A stretch of 64,000 nucleotides of DNA from Gordionus sp. m RMFG-2023 (GCF_954871325.1 NC_088776.1:9369985-9433984); one strand, 5' to 3'; shown: positions 11,724-23,719, counted from the stretch's first letter. Made by a program: numbers and translations. Notes: a model not told the origin generated them from the sequence alone.

Positions 11724-12113
11724 TCTCTACAAGCAAAATAAGCAAATTGAATATTTAGAGGGATAAGTTATCTAAGAGAAAGATAAGACTATATTCTTTA
11801 TATAGGAAATTATTTTGCAGCTAAATACATTTCATTCAAAAGCATGTTTAAAAAACGGCAAAGTGTATCATTTGTTGAAAAATAAGAAATCTTCAAAGAT
11901 CTGATATCTGAAAATTTTAATGAAGATCTTTTGAGAATTGTTTCAACAGAATTTATGATCAAATTTTACCAATAATTCCAAATTATTTTGGTAAAAAATC
12001 TTTGTGATTTATATATGTATAAAAAAATATTTCATTATGAAATCAAGCAGTGTATAAAATATTATATTACATATCATAGTATTTTTGAACTCCGAAAAAA
12101 GGAAAGTCAAGAA
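11724..12113. other. A+T-rich DNA, no gene seen
   Basis: Downstream of the hAT right end. All frames are short, and I see no repeat structure. Confidence 0.5.
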
Positions 12114-12278
12114 TTATACCCCATCTTCAGAAGATACCTTGTCTAAATTTAAGAGTAAATCTTTTAAAGATTCTGGATATTGTAGAGAAGGCAATAAAAC
12201 ACGACATTTGTGACTGTAATTTTTAAAATTTCCATCAGATGCCTTTTCAGTAATAAAGTTTAATGATTTTAAAAACAT
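12114..12278 (-). CDS. small open frame, 54 codons, unassigned
   Basis: Minus strand, ATG at 12278 to TAA at 12114. It includes NYSHKCRVLLPSLQYPESLK and then DLLLNLDKVSSEDGV. An in-frame TAA lies directly upstream of the ATG. The codons look more protein-like than the flanks. I do not recognise it. It could be a host exon, the fragment of a mobile element next to the hAT at 10.2-11.7 kb, or chance. Confidence 0.3.
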   Translation of the reverse strand: MFLKSLNFITEKASDGNFKNYSHKCRVLLPSLQYPESLKDLLLNLDKVSSEDGV

Positions 12279-12865
12279 TTAACAATCAGCAGTAATGTAT
12301 TATCTTCATTTATTTAAATTTTCCCGGCAAATAATTTTTTAAAAAATTCTTTAGAAAAAAAAACATTCAGGCTGATTTTTTCTACGGCTTTGGTTTTTTG
12401 ATAATAAAAGATGAGAGATCATTTTTCAGCGAATAAGAAATCCATAAATAATAACTTTTAAAATTATCTTTTCTCCTCATTTGTCGTTAAAAGAGTGAGT
12501 TTGAATTACCACACTTTTTAATTTGACTGGTCGATAGTATAATTTCCTTATTTCCTGTTCCTTCTTTATATAAGTACCAATTATTTTGCGCTCTCTCTCT
12601 CTGGCAACATACGAAATTACCTGAATTTGGTTATAGAGAAAAAGAGAGATAAAATGATATACCTATCTAAAATAAATTTTTCCCTTAAAAAGTGTTATTA
12701 TATTATAAATATTGAGTGTATCTTTGTTACTTTTAATTTGATTGAATATCACCTAAAAAATGATTAGTCGAATAATTAATTTGAAAAATATTTTACTATA
12801 AATATATTCTAAGGATCTGAAAAAAATGGAAATAGGAAATATGGTAAGAGAACGATGCGATATAA

Positions 12866-12975
12866 ATTTTTAATTATATTTTAGTTTTAATTTTTATAGA
12901 TAATAATGGCGATTTAAAATATTTGGTCTGGCCAAGCCCGTACTTGGAACCTGGCCTACATGTCCAAATTATGTA
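12866..12975. repeat. fragment of the GC-island MITE family
   Basis: The stretch ataataatggcgatttaaaa, then atatttggt and GC-rich ggccaagcccg, matches the interior of the elements at 47254-47553 and 55065-55386. It is diverged and truncated. Confidence 0.5.
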
Positions 12976-13599
12976 ATCTTCATTAATTTATATTGAAAGT
13001 ATATTTATATTCAAATATATGTATTGTAAAAATTAAAACTCTTAATGAATGGGTCAAAATCTGCTATTGATTTGATCTTGGGATTCATCAACATATGTAA
13101 AATAGTTTAAATATTGTCTAATTTTTACCCAAAATAATTTTTATATTATTTTCTTTCTATTTCATTTTCAGCAATATTATATTCAGAATAATTATTTTTT
13201 TGTGCTTTTTTTTTCCTTTAGGAGTGCTTGAACTCAGTTCTTTTTTGCTAGCTTTATTTATTAATAACGAATGTATACCTATTTAATTAGTAATTATATT
13301 TTTCTAATTCCATTGTTAATAAGTTTTGTATTCTCTATTACTTTTGAAAACCGTAGATTTGAATTTAAAAAGCAAACATAACTTTTCTATTCAGAAAAGA
13401 AGATATGGCATATAGTTTTTTTTTAAAACCATAGATTCTGATTTATGGGTATTGGTAATATCTTTAAAATATGCGTATAGATGTAGCATATTCTAATTCC
13501 CTTTTTAAAGTTTAAAAATAACATTCTGTTCTGGTATTTAGCAATTTAGAATTCAAAGGAATAAAGAGAGCTACTAACCCCCTCATTCAGAGTAAATTT

Positions 13600-13680
13600 C
13601 ACTGTGAATTATACAAAATAGGCTCTATTATTGTATTCTTCTCTGCGAATTCGCGCTAACTGTGAATGCGTAGGGATCCT
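13600..13680. repeat. half copy of the hairpin MITE at 24.6 kb
   Basis: The stretch gcgaattcgcgctaactg followed by tgaatgcg matches an arm of the hairpin element at 24647-24772. Only one arm was found. Confidence 0.4.
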
Positions 13681-14287
13681 TTTGTAGATTAATAGTCATT
13701 TCCATTTATATGAAAGGCAGATGGGGTAGATAAGGAAAAGGAAAAGGAAAAGGCAGAAGAAGATAAATGAAATGATTTTGGGCGCAAAATACAAATTAGA
13801 TAATATAAATATAACGGTTCATTGTTATAAATTATAAGATGTGTTAGCCAAAATTTAAAAAAAAAAAATCCTTTCTTGATGGTTATATATAATAATCAAA
13901 AATAAAATAAGGAATTTTTTTTTAAAAAAACAAAACAGAAGACAAGAATTACAAATAAAATGAGAAAAATATGAGTTTATTAACTCCATTTTCTTAAAAT
14001 TTAAAAAATAAATCTTTTTTTTAAAAAAATGTATTTAAATTTTGTTTAAAAAAAAATTATAATTTATAAATAATAATATTTGAAAAGTTTTAAGGCAGTA
14101 CAAATCTGAGAATTGTTTTTCTCCTGAAAACCTTTTTTTTTAAATAATCATTTTATATTTTTCTTCTGCAATATGGGGACTTTCAAGAAAGCTGAATTGT
14201 GAATCATTATTCGATAAATTGATGTTTAAATGAAAATCTATTAATTTAGTATAAAAGCAATAATTTATAAAAGACACATCGGAAGTA

Positions 14288-14500
14288 GTGTTGTTAAACG
14301 GCTAAATTTGAGCCGATTTTTAAAAAAACGGCTAACTTAATATTTTAGCCAGAAAAATATTTCCTAAACCTCAAGATTTCGCGAAAAGTTGTCCAAACCT
14401 TTGCGGCATCAATGACCAAAATCTTCAGGCTTGTGTAATATTTTTTTGGATAAAATATTGAGTTAACCGTTTTTAAACTAATCGAAAGGGTCACGAAGAA
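14288..14500. mobile_element. palindromic MITE, copy 2
   Basis: Left arm aacggctaacttaatatttt, followed by agccagaaaaatatt. The right arm reads as its reverse complement (aatattttttggataaaata, then ttgagttaaccgttttt). The start, gtgttgttaaacggct, matches the ends of copy 1 at 10698. Confidence 0.65.
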
Positions 14501-15795
14501 TGAAAATAAAAATGAAGGAACTTGAGAAAAAAGGGATGTGATGGCGATGTTAAAATAAATACTCAGAGATGGCACAAGACAAATGAGAATGGAGATTAAA
14601 TTCGGGTAATTGTGGAAAAATTCCTACCCTTTCAAAAATGATTGACATCCGAAACTAGATAAAGAAGATGGAGCTTATAGAGCGCGTAAAAAAGATTATG
14701 TACAAGTTGTCTAGCCCGAAATAATTTTTGTTTTAAGAAGAAGGAAAAGACATTAATCTTCCATTACTCTGAGTTTTTTTTTAAATGCTAGTTTTTTGCG
14801 CCGACCCAGCCCGTCAATATATCGAGTAGGTTTCCCGCGAAAGTTGCCCAAAAGTGGGGATTTTGAACTTCTAGATTCATTCATTAACTTTGCATTATAA
14901 TACATAAGAAATAAGTGTATTGATATGCTAAAAAATTGTATATAAGCTCATAAAATGCAGACAAATATTTGTGTTTATATAAAGATAAAAATTAACGAAA
15001 AATTTCGGTAAACTTTTAAATTGTTGATAAAACCACGGATAATTTTTTATTCATTTTACAGATATAATGTCTTTCTCTCCCTGTGGTTTTTTTTTCTTCA
15101 AAATAACAAGGTCAATGAATTTTTCTATATTTTTATTTTTCACATCCCATTTTCAATTTTTAAATATTCATTTTTGTTATATCAAAAAGATTCTAAAAAT
15201 TTTGAAATATCTTTTTTTTAATCGTTGTTTTTGGGATGGGTTTTAAGATAATATGGTTTAGAATAATAATTATGCTTTAGAAAAAAATAATTAATTAAAT
15301 ATATTTTTTATAAAAAAACATATTTTAATAGTTTTTTTATTCTAACATTGTAATGTTATAATATAATAAATTATGTGATTTAAAATAACATTATGACTAA
15401 AAAAAAATATTTTACGATTAGCTTCTGAATCCGAATTTTATTGGATCTTATCTTTTTAATGAAATATAAAACTGAATTTGTTAAGCTGTGGATAGTATTG
15501 CAGTGTTAATATTTAATGATAAAAGAACTTATTTTTGGAAAATTTATTGGAAATATTTAATGTTTTATTTTTTTAGAAAATTTTGATAGATAATTATCGC
15601 CTAAATTTTCCTCTAATTCTGGGTCAAAATATAAGAGATTTTTTTGACTCTCTATACTAAAGCTTGTTTGTTTCTAAGAATTTCTTTATAGATATAAATA
15701 TTTTTTAACTTTCCTTTGGCGAAAGCTTTATCCTAGGTCTTTCTAGTAATTAAAAAATAAAAAATTTTTTAAACATTTGTAAAAACTTTTTGAAG

Positions 15796-15893
15796 GAGGA
15801 TACACCCATGTAGTTTCGGCCTTGGATTCGCTAATATCCATAGAAATTATAATATTAGATAACTGCCGAACATGGAATTATATAATAACCTAA
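15796..15893 (+). CDS. coding-like island, possible exon
   Basis: After an AG acceptor (tttttgaAG) the frame reads GYTHVVSALDSLISIEIIIL, then DNCRTWNYIIT and a TAA. Base use is richer than the flanks. A minus-strand frame over the same bases (ISMDISESKAETTWVYPPSK) is also open, so the strand is uncertain. Not recognised. Confidence 0.28.
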
Positions 15894-15979
15894 CCAATTA
15901 TTTCAGAAACTATCATTAATCTCACTATGATAAAAAGACAACGCAATTCGATTAAAATGAATATTTTCAAAAAGTTATC

Positions 15980-16120
15980 ATGCCAGATCCTGGTTCGCTT
16001 TATTATTTGAAAACTTATTTCTGTTTAGACCAAGGCTATTCAGATTTTGAACTAGAACATTCTGTTTTAAGTGTATATAATACTAATTCTAAATTGCCTC
16101 TTTCTTTATATTCTATTTAG
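15980..16120 (+). CDS. small open frame, 46 codons, unassigned
   Basis: ATG to TAG, starting MPDPGSLYYLKTYFCLDQGY and continuing SDFELEHSVLSVYNTNSK. Codon use includes several G/C-ending codons that are rare in the surrounding sequence. It lies between a coding-like island at 15.8 kb and the tandem repeat at 16.4 kb. No splice site was firmly identified and I know of no family for it. It may be an exon or a short independent frame. Confidence 0.35.
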   Translation: MPDPGSLYYLKTYFCLDQGYSDFELEHSVLSVYNTNSKLPLSLYSI

Positions 16121-16429
16121 AGAGGGCTATATAGACGGCTAAACAGACCGAATTCTATTTAGAGATAAGTTAGAACACTCACTTTGCACTATAAATTTTA
16201 TCACATTTCAAATTGAAATGATTCCCAAAAAGAAAGGAAAAAACAATTTGTATTTCCTCTTCAATTTCCCTTTTTATTCTTATAAATACGAAATATAGGA
16301 AATTTTTCAATTTTTTTTTAATCAGTATAAAAAAAAGATAAATTAAAGTTTGATCATGAAGTTTATAAAATTGTTAAATGCTCAAATTAAATTATCTCTT
16401 TGAAGAGAGAGAAAAATTAAAAACACTTA

Positions 16430-16950
16430 AAAACGTGTGTGAAACGAAGTTTGAGAGAACAAGCGGGTTTACATTCTGTATACTGTTCTGTTAAAGAGTC
16501 GCAATCTTGGTGAGGTTACTGATCGTGCTAAAGCGGGGTGTATTAAGGAAGCGTAATCTCTGTGAAACAGAATTTGAGAAATTGAGCTAAGTGAACGAAG
16601 GGTTTAATTTAATTTTACTCTTACATTCTGATTACTGTTCAGGATAGAAGAGGGTGCTCATAAGTTGCAAACTTGATAAGATTACTGTTCACGTTAAACG
16701 GTGGCATCAAAGAGTCTTAATGTGAAACAGAGTTTGAAAAGTGAGAGAACAAAGAGTTTAGTTAATTTTACTAATATACCTTGGTTATTGTCCACGGTAA
16801 AGATAGGTACTAATGAGTTGTAAACTTTATGAAACCAAAGTGCGAAACTCACAGTTAGTTCAAGGCTTAAAAAAAAATTCTCAATGATATATACGGTGCC
16901 GCTTTAACGCGTGGCTAACCAAACTTATTCTCTGTGGAACAGATGATGTA
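16430..16950. repeat. degenerate tandem repeat, about 160 bp unit, three to four units
   Basis: Successive units start tgtgaaacagagtttgag (with variants at 16434, 16560 and 16720). They carry agagaacaa, a gtttacattctg-like block, attactgttc, and a gagttgcaaact-like block. Each unit also contains a half-repeat of attactgttc followed by a taaa/gaag stretch. The copies have diverged substantially and the composition is richer in G than the flanks. Confidence 0.6.
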
Positions 16951-18117
16951 ATAACAAGCATTATCTACATGGTATTAATTAAACACGGGAATGGTTATAA
17001 GGAATGTAAGATAAATGCAACAATTATTATAGTAAGTCATACTTAATAAAGCAACATTATTTATTGAATATCGAGCTCATAAATATGCCTGATTGAGATA
17101 TTTATTTATAAGTAAAATTAATTACATAGTTTTTATTTTTTATTTTTTAATAAATACCAAAATAAATAAATATAGATAAATGAACTACTGAAACGGTATA
17201 TAATAAAAATCATTGTAGGAAAAGTAAATAATTTATTAAAATAGGGAAAAGTAATAATAAACCTAAATACATAATATGCTTGCATTTTACTTTAAGCAAT
17301 AGAAGTAGGAGAGATAGGAGCTATCAAACGGTCTAATTATTTCAAATTTAGTCAAAAGATGTATTTCTAAGCGTACATCTATCTACCTTATGTTCACTAT
17401 TAACGGGAGCTCCTTAATCAAAAAATATTAGTCAAAACAGTTTTTTAACCCTTTTTAACAACTCTTTTTTAATAGTATTTTTTGCCTCGATGAAAAAAAA
17501 CATTTATTCAAATTTTATAGATTTTGAGATAAAAGGTAAAATGGTAAGGAGGGCTATTAAAAATTGATATAACTTTAGATTTAAATAAGTAATAACAAGA
17601 AAAGTAAGAAATGTTTAAAAAATTTTGTTCCAGAGTCGATATACTTATGTTAGTGGTAGTTGAGATAATAATAATGGAGAAGTTGGATTAAGCTTTTAAT
17701 GATATATGAATTCTTAAAAAAAATTGTAAAAAAAGATTTCATTAATTAACCCCCCCCCCTATCCTTCTCCCTCCTTATAGCAGGAATTAAAAGATATAGC
17801 ATGGGACTATTTTTAATATATTATTTTCCCATTTTCATATAATACAACATTTGAAATAGGGTGTGAAAAAATTTATATTTTTTTTCTTGTATAAATTAAA
17901 ATTTTTTTTAAAAAAAATACGACCTCATTTACCTGTGTCGTTAAATTTAATTTATTAAAAAACATTTCAACTTTTATGATATATAATTTGTATAATTTAA
18001 TACTCCCCCACCCCTTTCCACCCTCACTTTTATTTTAAAAAATATATAAAATTAGGATATATCTTTATTCTTTAAAAATAAAAATAATTTTTCAAAAAAA
18101 AAAAATTCCCAGGCTGT

Positions 18118-18303
18118 ACTTTGTCGTCAATCGGTTCGATTTTTTTAAAAAGACTAACCCCAATGTTTTTCGCCTCCCTAGAGATTTTGTTTAGATGTTC
18201 TAACACTTTCTGCCATATATGAGTAAAATCTCTAAGCTTGCATATTATTTTTGGGCTGAAATAATGGGTTATTCGTTTTTCTTTAAATGGAGCCATTCTG
18301 ACT
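18118..18303. mobile_element. palindromic MITE, copy 3 (reverse orientation)
   Basis: The stretch gatgttctaacactttctgc, then catatatgagtaaaatctct, matches the reverse complement of copy 1's middle. The right side has gttattcgtttttctttaaa followed by tggagccattctgac, which matches copy 1's outer arm. Confidence 0.6.
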
Positions 18304-18755
18304 TTCCTTATTTCTTTTTAAGATTCAAAAAAAAATAGCTGATTTCACCTTATCGTCAAAATCTATATTTAACATTTTACAAAAAAAATTAATAATATCC
18401 GAGTTGCTTTTCTGAATCGAATGAAATTAAGAACAAAAATTAAGTCGAAATAGGACACGTCTTTAGAACTTGTATGATTTATAAACATAAAATTAAGATG
18501 TTTTAATCTGAGTTTTATAATAAAAAATTTTTACCAAAACAAAAAATTGGAATTTTAAGTAAAATCTGATCAAATTCTCAGAAAAATCTTCTTTTAAAAA
18601 AATCTTCAGAGATCGAAGATTTTTTATTTTGAACATTCAAACTCAGGAGATAAATATCTAAATAATTAGCTCAATTAATCCGTTTTTTACAAGAAAAATG
18701 TCCAAGATCATATTAAACTGACCAGAGTTGTTTTTCAATTTTGACACCGGTTTTA

Positions 18756-18897
18756 GGTGAACTTATTTTTAGTAAGATCGCCCCTAACATTCTCTAGGTA
18801 AACTAAATTACGAAACAAGGCAGGACGGTGAACTTATTTTTAGTAAGATCGCCCCTAACTTTCTATATGTAAGCTAAATTACGAAACAAGGCAGGAT
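18756..18897. repeat. recent tandem duplication, 71 bp x 2
   Basis: The unit starts ggtgaacttatttttagtaa at 18756 and again at 18827. It contains gatcgcccctaac and ends acgaaacaaggcagga. The copies differ at only a handful of positions. Confidence 0.9.
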
Positions 18898-19211
18898 GGG
18901 TGATATCTTGTCTGAAAAATAAATGTGCGAATTTGGAGAGAAGGAAAGAGAGAGGAAAATTTTCTCGTAGCAGGATATACCTACAAGAAAAAGACCCAAT
19001 GTAAGAACTTTAATTTAATTAAGAGAATTGCATTGTAACACTTAAGAATCAAGCGACATGAATTATTATTTATTTTAAGTGTGCCTTTTTTTTACTAGTA
19101 AAACTAACTATAATTTCCTGTAATATAATTTATTTTTTAAATTAAAATTGGCTTGCTAGAAAGCATTCAAAGTTTTTTCAAAATTCGAACTGATTTTTTC
19201 CTCTTGAGCAG

Positions 19212-19338
19212 TTCCTGGGCTTTTTATTATGAGTTTAAATCAAAATTTAACATACCGCTTATAGTTTTAGAAAAAATTATCAGGATAGATGAGACACATA
19301 GCATGGAATATTTATTATATGTTTACTATACCTTTTAA
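19212..19338 (+). CDS. possible last exon, unassigned
   Basis: A pyrimidine-rich acceptor (ttttttcctcttgagcAG) precedes an open frame of 41 codons ending in TAA. It reads SWAFYYEFKSKFNIPLIVLE and then KIIRIDETHSMEYLLYVYYT. The frame is also open upstream of the acceptor to about 19153. Not recognised. The splice site and the amino-acid mix support an exon, but no partner exon was found nearby. Confidence 0.35.
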
Positions 19339-19851
19339 TAATATTCTTGAATGCGTTATAAAGGGGAAAAGAATTATTTTTTTTAGGAAATTCTGTCCCA
19401 AAATCACAGGATTAATTCATTTTGCTATTACTTCATTTGCTTATTATAATTTATACATTACATAATTAAATTTTTCTTGAGGACTTAAATTTCCAAATCT
19501 ACAAAAATTTAATTTTTCATTATTTATTATTTATTGTATGTTATGTGTGTTGCTGAACCACAAAATATTTGAGACAATTTTGTTATATAAAATAAAAATA
19601 TCAAAAGTATAAGTAAATATTATTTTATTTTTTTTCATTTAAAAAAAATCTTCGAGATTACAAATATAATGGTGGAAAAAAAAATAGAGTCAGTAAACCC
19701 TTGCTTATCAAAATAATGTATTAACGTTATTTTTATTTGAACTAAAATTATTATTTATGTTTATTTTTTAATCTTTCGTATAGTGTTTTAAAATTAACAA
19801 GAAAAGAAATTAAATGAAATGAAATGAAATGAAAATAAGATAAAATAAAAT

Positions 19852-20051
19852 AAAAAGAAAAGAAAAGAAAAGAAAAGAAAAGAAAAGAAAAGAAAAGAAA
19901 AGAAAAGAAAAGAAAAGAAAAGAAAAGAAAAGAAAAGAAAAGAAAAGAAAAGAAAAGAAAAGAAAAGAAAAGAAAAGAAAAGAAAAGAAAAGAAAAGAAA
20001 AGAAAAGAAAAGAAAAGAAAAGAAAAGAAAAGAAAAGAAAAGAAAAGAAAA
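19852..20051. repeat. (AAAAG)n microsatellite, about 40 units
   Basis: About 200 bp of uninterrupted AAAAG, flanked on the left by AAATG and AAATA units. The 95-residue minus-strand frame (FFSFL repeats) over it is an artefact of the repeat. Confidence 0.97.
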
Positions 20052-20288
20052 AGAAATGAAAGAAAGAAAGAGAAAAAGTAAAAAGAAAAGAATTCAAATT
20101 TTATATAACAAATATTTTTATTATTATAATAGGTAAAATTTTCATAAATATTATTTTTTATATTTAAATTATAAAATTTTAATTAAATATTTTACAGCAA
20201 TTTGGAAAGAAAACATATGAAAATGCCAAAATTATAAAAAAAAAAATTTCCTTATATCCATGAAAAATAAAACAAAATATTATTTATA

Positions 20289-20370
20289 AACCTAATATCT
20301 TTCTCATGAATATTATTATTTATTTATAACCCTAATATCTTTCTCGTGAATATCATTATCTATCCATGAA
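20289..20370. repeat. tandem duplication, about 41 bp x 2
   Basis: The unit cctaatatctttctcatgaa followed by tattattatttat is repeated with a few changes, directly before the open frame at 20366. Confidence 0.7.
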
Positions 20371-20542
20371 GGAAAAGGGTGTTCTTCCTAGTGAGAAAGA
20401 TAATAATTTGAATGGAAAGAGAAACATACTGTCGTCAATAAAGAATTCTGGCATCAAATCCATCTATATATCAAGTTTAAAGATATTTAAGAAAATTATT
20501 ACTTTTTACCTTTATCACAGAGTTTTTTTAAACCTCAATTAA
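20366..20542 (+). CDS. open frame, 58 codons, possible exon
   Basis: ATG to TAA, starting MKEKGVLPSEKDNNLNGKRN and continuing ILSSIKNSGIKSIYISS. The first 36 residues look protein-like. The rest is A+T-rich and may be intron. It lies 360 bp upstream of a better-supported exon on the same strand (20903-21010), so the two may belong to one gene. Not recognised. Confidence 0.35.
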   Translation: MKEKGVLPSEKDNNLNGKRNILSSIKNSGIKSIYISSLKIFKKIITFYLYHRVFLNLN

Positions 20543-20902
20543 AGCCCTACCCAATTTTTAAAAAATTAAATTAAGATCGAACCCAGCGGGCTTTGGGCCC
20601 ACTTTGTACTTGCTCTATTTTATATAAATTATTATTTGATTTAAAAAGTTAAAATATTTACAGTTTATCTTTTACAAACTTATTATTTTTAGCCATGTTT
20701 GATAAATATAGATTTGATCAAAATATTCAATTTTCAGCGAAAAGTTTAGGTTAGGGTCCTGAAATTGAGTATTGAAAGGAGAAGAAATCATTTTCGTTAT
20801 TTTTTTATTAATGTAAATATTTCTTCAAATATATTTCACTGCCTTTTTGAAAGGTAATGAATACGATTTGGTTCTAATATTTTCCAATCCCCTTGTGTTG
20901 AG

Positions 20903-21010
20903 CATGAGTCCAGCGATATCTATAGCCTAAAGACTCTATTGAGCGCCTGGAATTCAAATGATTTAAATGTGGATTTGTGGACTGGCACTTACTTTACAGA
21001 ATTCGTGGTG
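20903..21010 (+). CDS. internal exon of an unidentified plus-strand gene
   Basis: A 36-codon frame between an AG acceptor (gtgttgAG) and a consensus donor (GTG|gtaagg), phase 0 at both ends. It includes SSDIYSLKTLLSAWNSNDLN and then VDLWTGTYFTEFVV. The frame is also open for about 13 codons upstream, so the true acceptor could lie earlier. G+C content is clearly above the flanks. The exon at 23666-23719 is the next good plus-strand candidate and is phase-compatible. I cannot name the family. Confidence 0.5.
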
Positions 21011-21505
21011 GTAAGGGTGATAATCATCGGATTTGATAACCACTTCACATAAATTATGAGGAGTATAAAGACTAAATCCTACCCAAAGAAGATATAGTTT
21101 TACAATTATAATTATTTTTGGATATAGGCTTAGTCCAAAATATCCTTATTTAAGCCTCTTTTTTAAAAATAAAATAGAAATTTTAAAAAAACGTGGCCAA
21201 AATTTGCAAAAAATTTTTCAAACCCTTAACATTAGGCTTCCTTAATCCCGTAAATTAAATAATTTGAAATCTACTTTTTCAATTTATACTGGAGTTTGAA
21301 AAAAAAAACTTCGAAGATTTTGAAGATTTTTTTCCCCCAAAATTTTGGTTTACTTATAAAAGTTTTTTCACAAAAAAAATGATTTGGAATTTTAGATTCT
21401 TAAATCAACATTCTCAAAAAAATTTTATTTTAAATTGATTTTTTTTTACTTAAACAGATTGATTAAAACTTTTCCCTGTTTTTCTTCCCAGATTCGACTA
21501 ATTTA

Positions 21506-21950
21506 AAGGAAGGAAGGAAGGAAGGAAGGAAGGAAGGAAGGAAGGAAGGAAGGAAGGAAGGAAGGAAGGAAGGGAAGGAAGGAAGGAAGGAAGGAAGGAA
21601 GGAAGGAAGGAAGGAAGGAAGGAAGGAAGGAAGGAAGGAAGGAAGGAAGGAAGGAAGGAAGGAAGGAAGGAAGGAAGGAAGGAAGGAAGGAAGGAAGGAA
21701 GGAAGGAAGGAAGGAAGGAAGGAAGGAAGGAAGGAAGGAAGGAAGGAAGGAAGGAAGGAAGGAAGGAAGGAAGGAAGGAAGGAAGGAAGGAAGGAAGGAA
21801 GGAAGGAAGGAAGGAAGGAAGGAAGGAAGGAAGGAAGGAAGGAAGGAAGGAAGGAAGGAAGGAAGGAAGGAAGGAAGGAAGGAAGGAAGGAAGGAAGGAA
21901 GGAAGGAAGGAAGGAAGGAAGGAAGGAAGGAAGGAAGGAAGGAAGGAAGA
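21506..21950. repeat. (GGAA)n microsatellite, about 110 units
   Basis: About 440 bp of GGAA with a single interruption (aagggaagg near 21572). It is unusually long and pure. It lies between the putative exons at 20903 and 23666, so it is probably intronic. Confidence 0.97.
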
Positions 21951-22527
21951 AAGAATATTGAAAATAGAGAATAAAACGTTGATAAAAAAGTGTAAAAATT
22001 TTAAATCGAAAGCAAAAACATTTGTAAAACTAAAATTTGATATGAACTCTTCGATAATTCTATTCCTAGACCTCTGACTTATTCTAAATCATAACATTTT
22101 TAAAAGTATCAGAACTGTTAATACATCTGAGCGATATATCAAATTATATAAGTTAAATAAAAGTTAATAAATGTAAATAGGCAATAATAAAAATCAATTA
22201 CTTCCAATTTTTAATTTAAAATTTTTTTTTTTAATTTTTATTACATCTTTTTGAATTTTAGGTTAATAAATATTCATATAAAAATGGGGGTAAAGGGTTA
22301 TTAATTTACTTAACTCTGAATAGGTTTTTAATTACCTCTCATTTACAGGTTATAAAAAAAATCATACTTACTATAAAATAATAAAAAAAAATTTAATATG
22401 TTCGGTAAATAAAATTTAATGTTTATATAATGGAAATCCTTTTGTTTTTAAATGAACCGTCTAACGGGAAGAGATAAATATTAAATATTTTATAAAAATG
22501 ATAAATTTGTATTATAATTAGAGGGTA

Positions 22528-22992
22528 TGCAATGGACGGGTTTTTAGCCCGCCCGCCCACGCCAGTCCATAATTCGGGCGGGTGTGGTCGAGTTTTCTAA
22601 AATATTATCGGGGAGGGGGGAGGGGTTAAAATAATTTAAGTGATGGGTGAGCTTGGGCATGTGAATTTTTAATATTTTCTGGTCAAAATGAGCAGAATAG
22701 ACATCATTTTATTAAAAATAATAGTTTTATTAGAGAATAATTGCATATTAAATATTATATTATGTTTAATTAAAAATACACTAAAATAAATTAATAAAAA
22801 GCCAAACCAGCCATTAAAATAATTTTTTAAACATTAGGCGGGTGGGCGGGTTAAACTAAATTTACAAATAAATAGGTGGGCGGGTGAATATTTTAAACAA
22901 AATTATAAGTTGGTGGGAGGGTTAAAAAAATTTAAAACAACGAGTGGGCGCTATTTTTAACTAAAAACCCGCCAATTGCCCTCTAATTGTAG
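22528..22992. mobile_element. TIR element with GC-rich ends, about 460 bp
   Basis: The left end reads gagggtatgcaatggacggg, then tttttag and repeated cgggcggg. The right end is its inverse (ctaaaaacccgccaattgcc, then ctctaatt). Internal direct repeats of aggcgggtgggcggg lie near the right end. The inverted match continues through ttagaggg outside the GC part. No exact target duplication could be fixed. A related internal segment is at 60800-60910. Confidence 0.65.
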
Positions 22993-23290
22993 TATTAGTC
23001 AGGAAAACCAAACTTGAACCATGAACGGTGTTTTTATCTAATCCGAACCGATATTCGTTAGCTTTGAATTAGTTAACCACAACTTGTTGGTATTCTTTGA
23101 GGATAATAGTTTTTTCCTTAGTAAAAGTGAAGTGTATTTTTATTATATTCGTGCCTTCGGCTGGGGAATGGGAAGGGGACAACCTTTGATCGGAAGTGGA
23201 AAAGGGGAGAGGGAGATCGGTTAAGCTAGGAGTAAACCTGGTATTTATTTAAAAAATTGTTATACCCAAAATTAGCAAATTATTCTTTTT

Positions 23291-23514
23291 CATAGGCGCG
23301 TAGCCAGAGGGAGGAGGAATAGGAGGGACAAATCCCTGTGCAAATTTTATTATTTTTATAAAAGCCTTTGCCATTGAGCAGTTGCCTATTTTATAAGTGC
23401 TCTTAGTAAAATGACATAATGGTCTGTCTATAAAAGATACCTCCTCAAAAAAAACTAATTAGAAAAATTTTTTTGGTATTCCCTTCCAAAGCAAATTTCT
23501 GGTTTCGGGCTTGG
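23291..23514. mobile_element. hAT-type MITE, about 220 bp
   Basis: The left end, cataggcgcgtagccagagg, matches the termini of the hAT elements at 43473 and 62531. The right end, aaatttctggtttcgggc, is a diverged inverse. No matching target duplication, so it is old or one end is displaced. Confidence 0.5.
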
Positions 23515-23665
23515 TGGTTTGCTTAGAAAAGTATGTCTTTATCTTCCAATTCTAGCCTTTTTCTCCTAAATGCAAATCTAAATTTGAAATCTAAATTATT
23601 TTTCTTTGAACGAACTCAAAATCATATTGGTTTGTAAAACATTTCATTAATTCATTCATGTTCAG

Positions 23666-23719
23666 GCCCGCAGACCACCAAAGAATTTGTTGCCTCTATT
23701 CGAAAAAATAATTTCGATT
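23666..23719 (+). CDS. small internal exon of an unidentified plus-strand gene
   Basis: Fifty-four bases lie between a good acceptor (cattcatgttcAG) and a perfect donor (GATT|gtaagt). Two frames are open. One has phase 0 at both ends (ARRPPKNLLPLFEKIISI), compatible with the exon at 20903-21010. The other is shifted (PQTTKEFVASIRKNNFD). The splice sites are strong; the reading frame is not settled. Not recognised. Confidence 0.45.

Noticed and set aside
13021-13112. Short plus-strand frame with MNGSKSAIDLILGFINIC
   Set aside because: Only about 23 codons, next to a MITE fragment, no acceptor.
14345-14575. 76-residue minus-strand frame
   Set aside because: Mostly inside a palindromic MITE; low complexity.
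19810-20097. 95-residue minus-strand frame of FFSFL repeats
   Set aside because: It is only the translation of the AAAAG microsatellite.
23120-23260. G-rich stretch with gtgccttcggctggggaatg
   Set aside because: Looks like a transposon-derived GC patch, but neither ends nor a frame could be supported.
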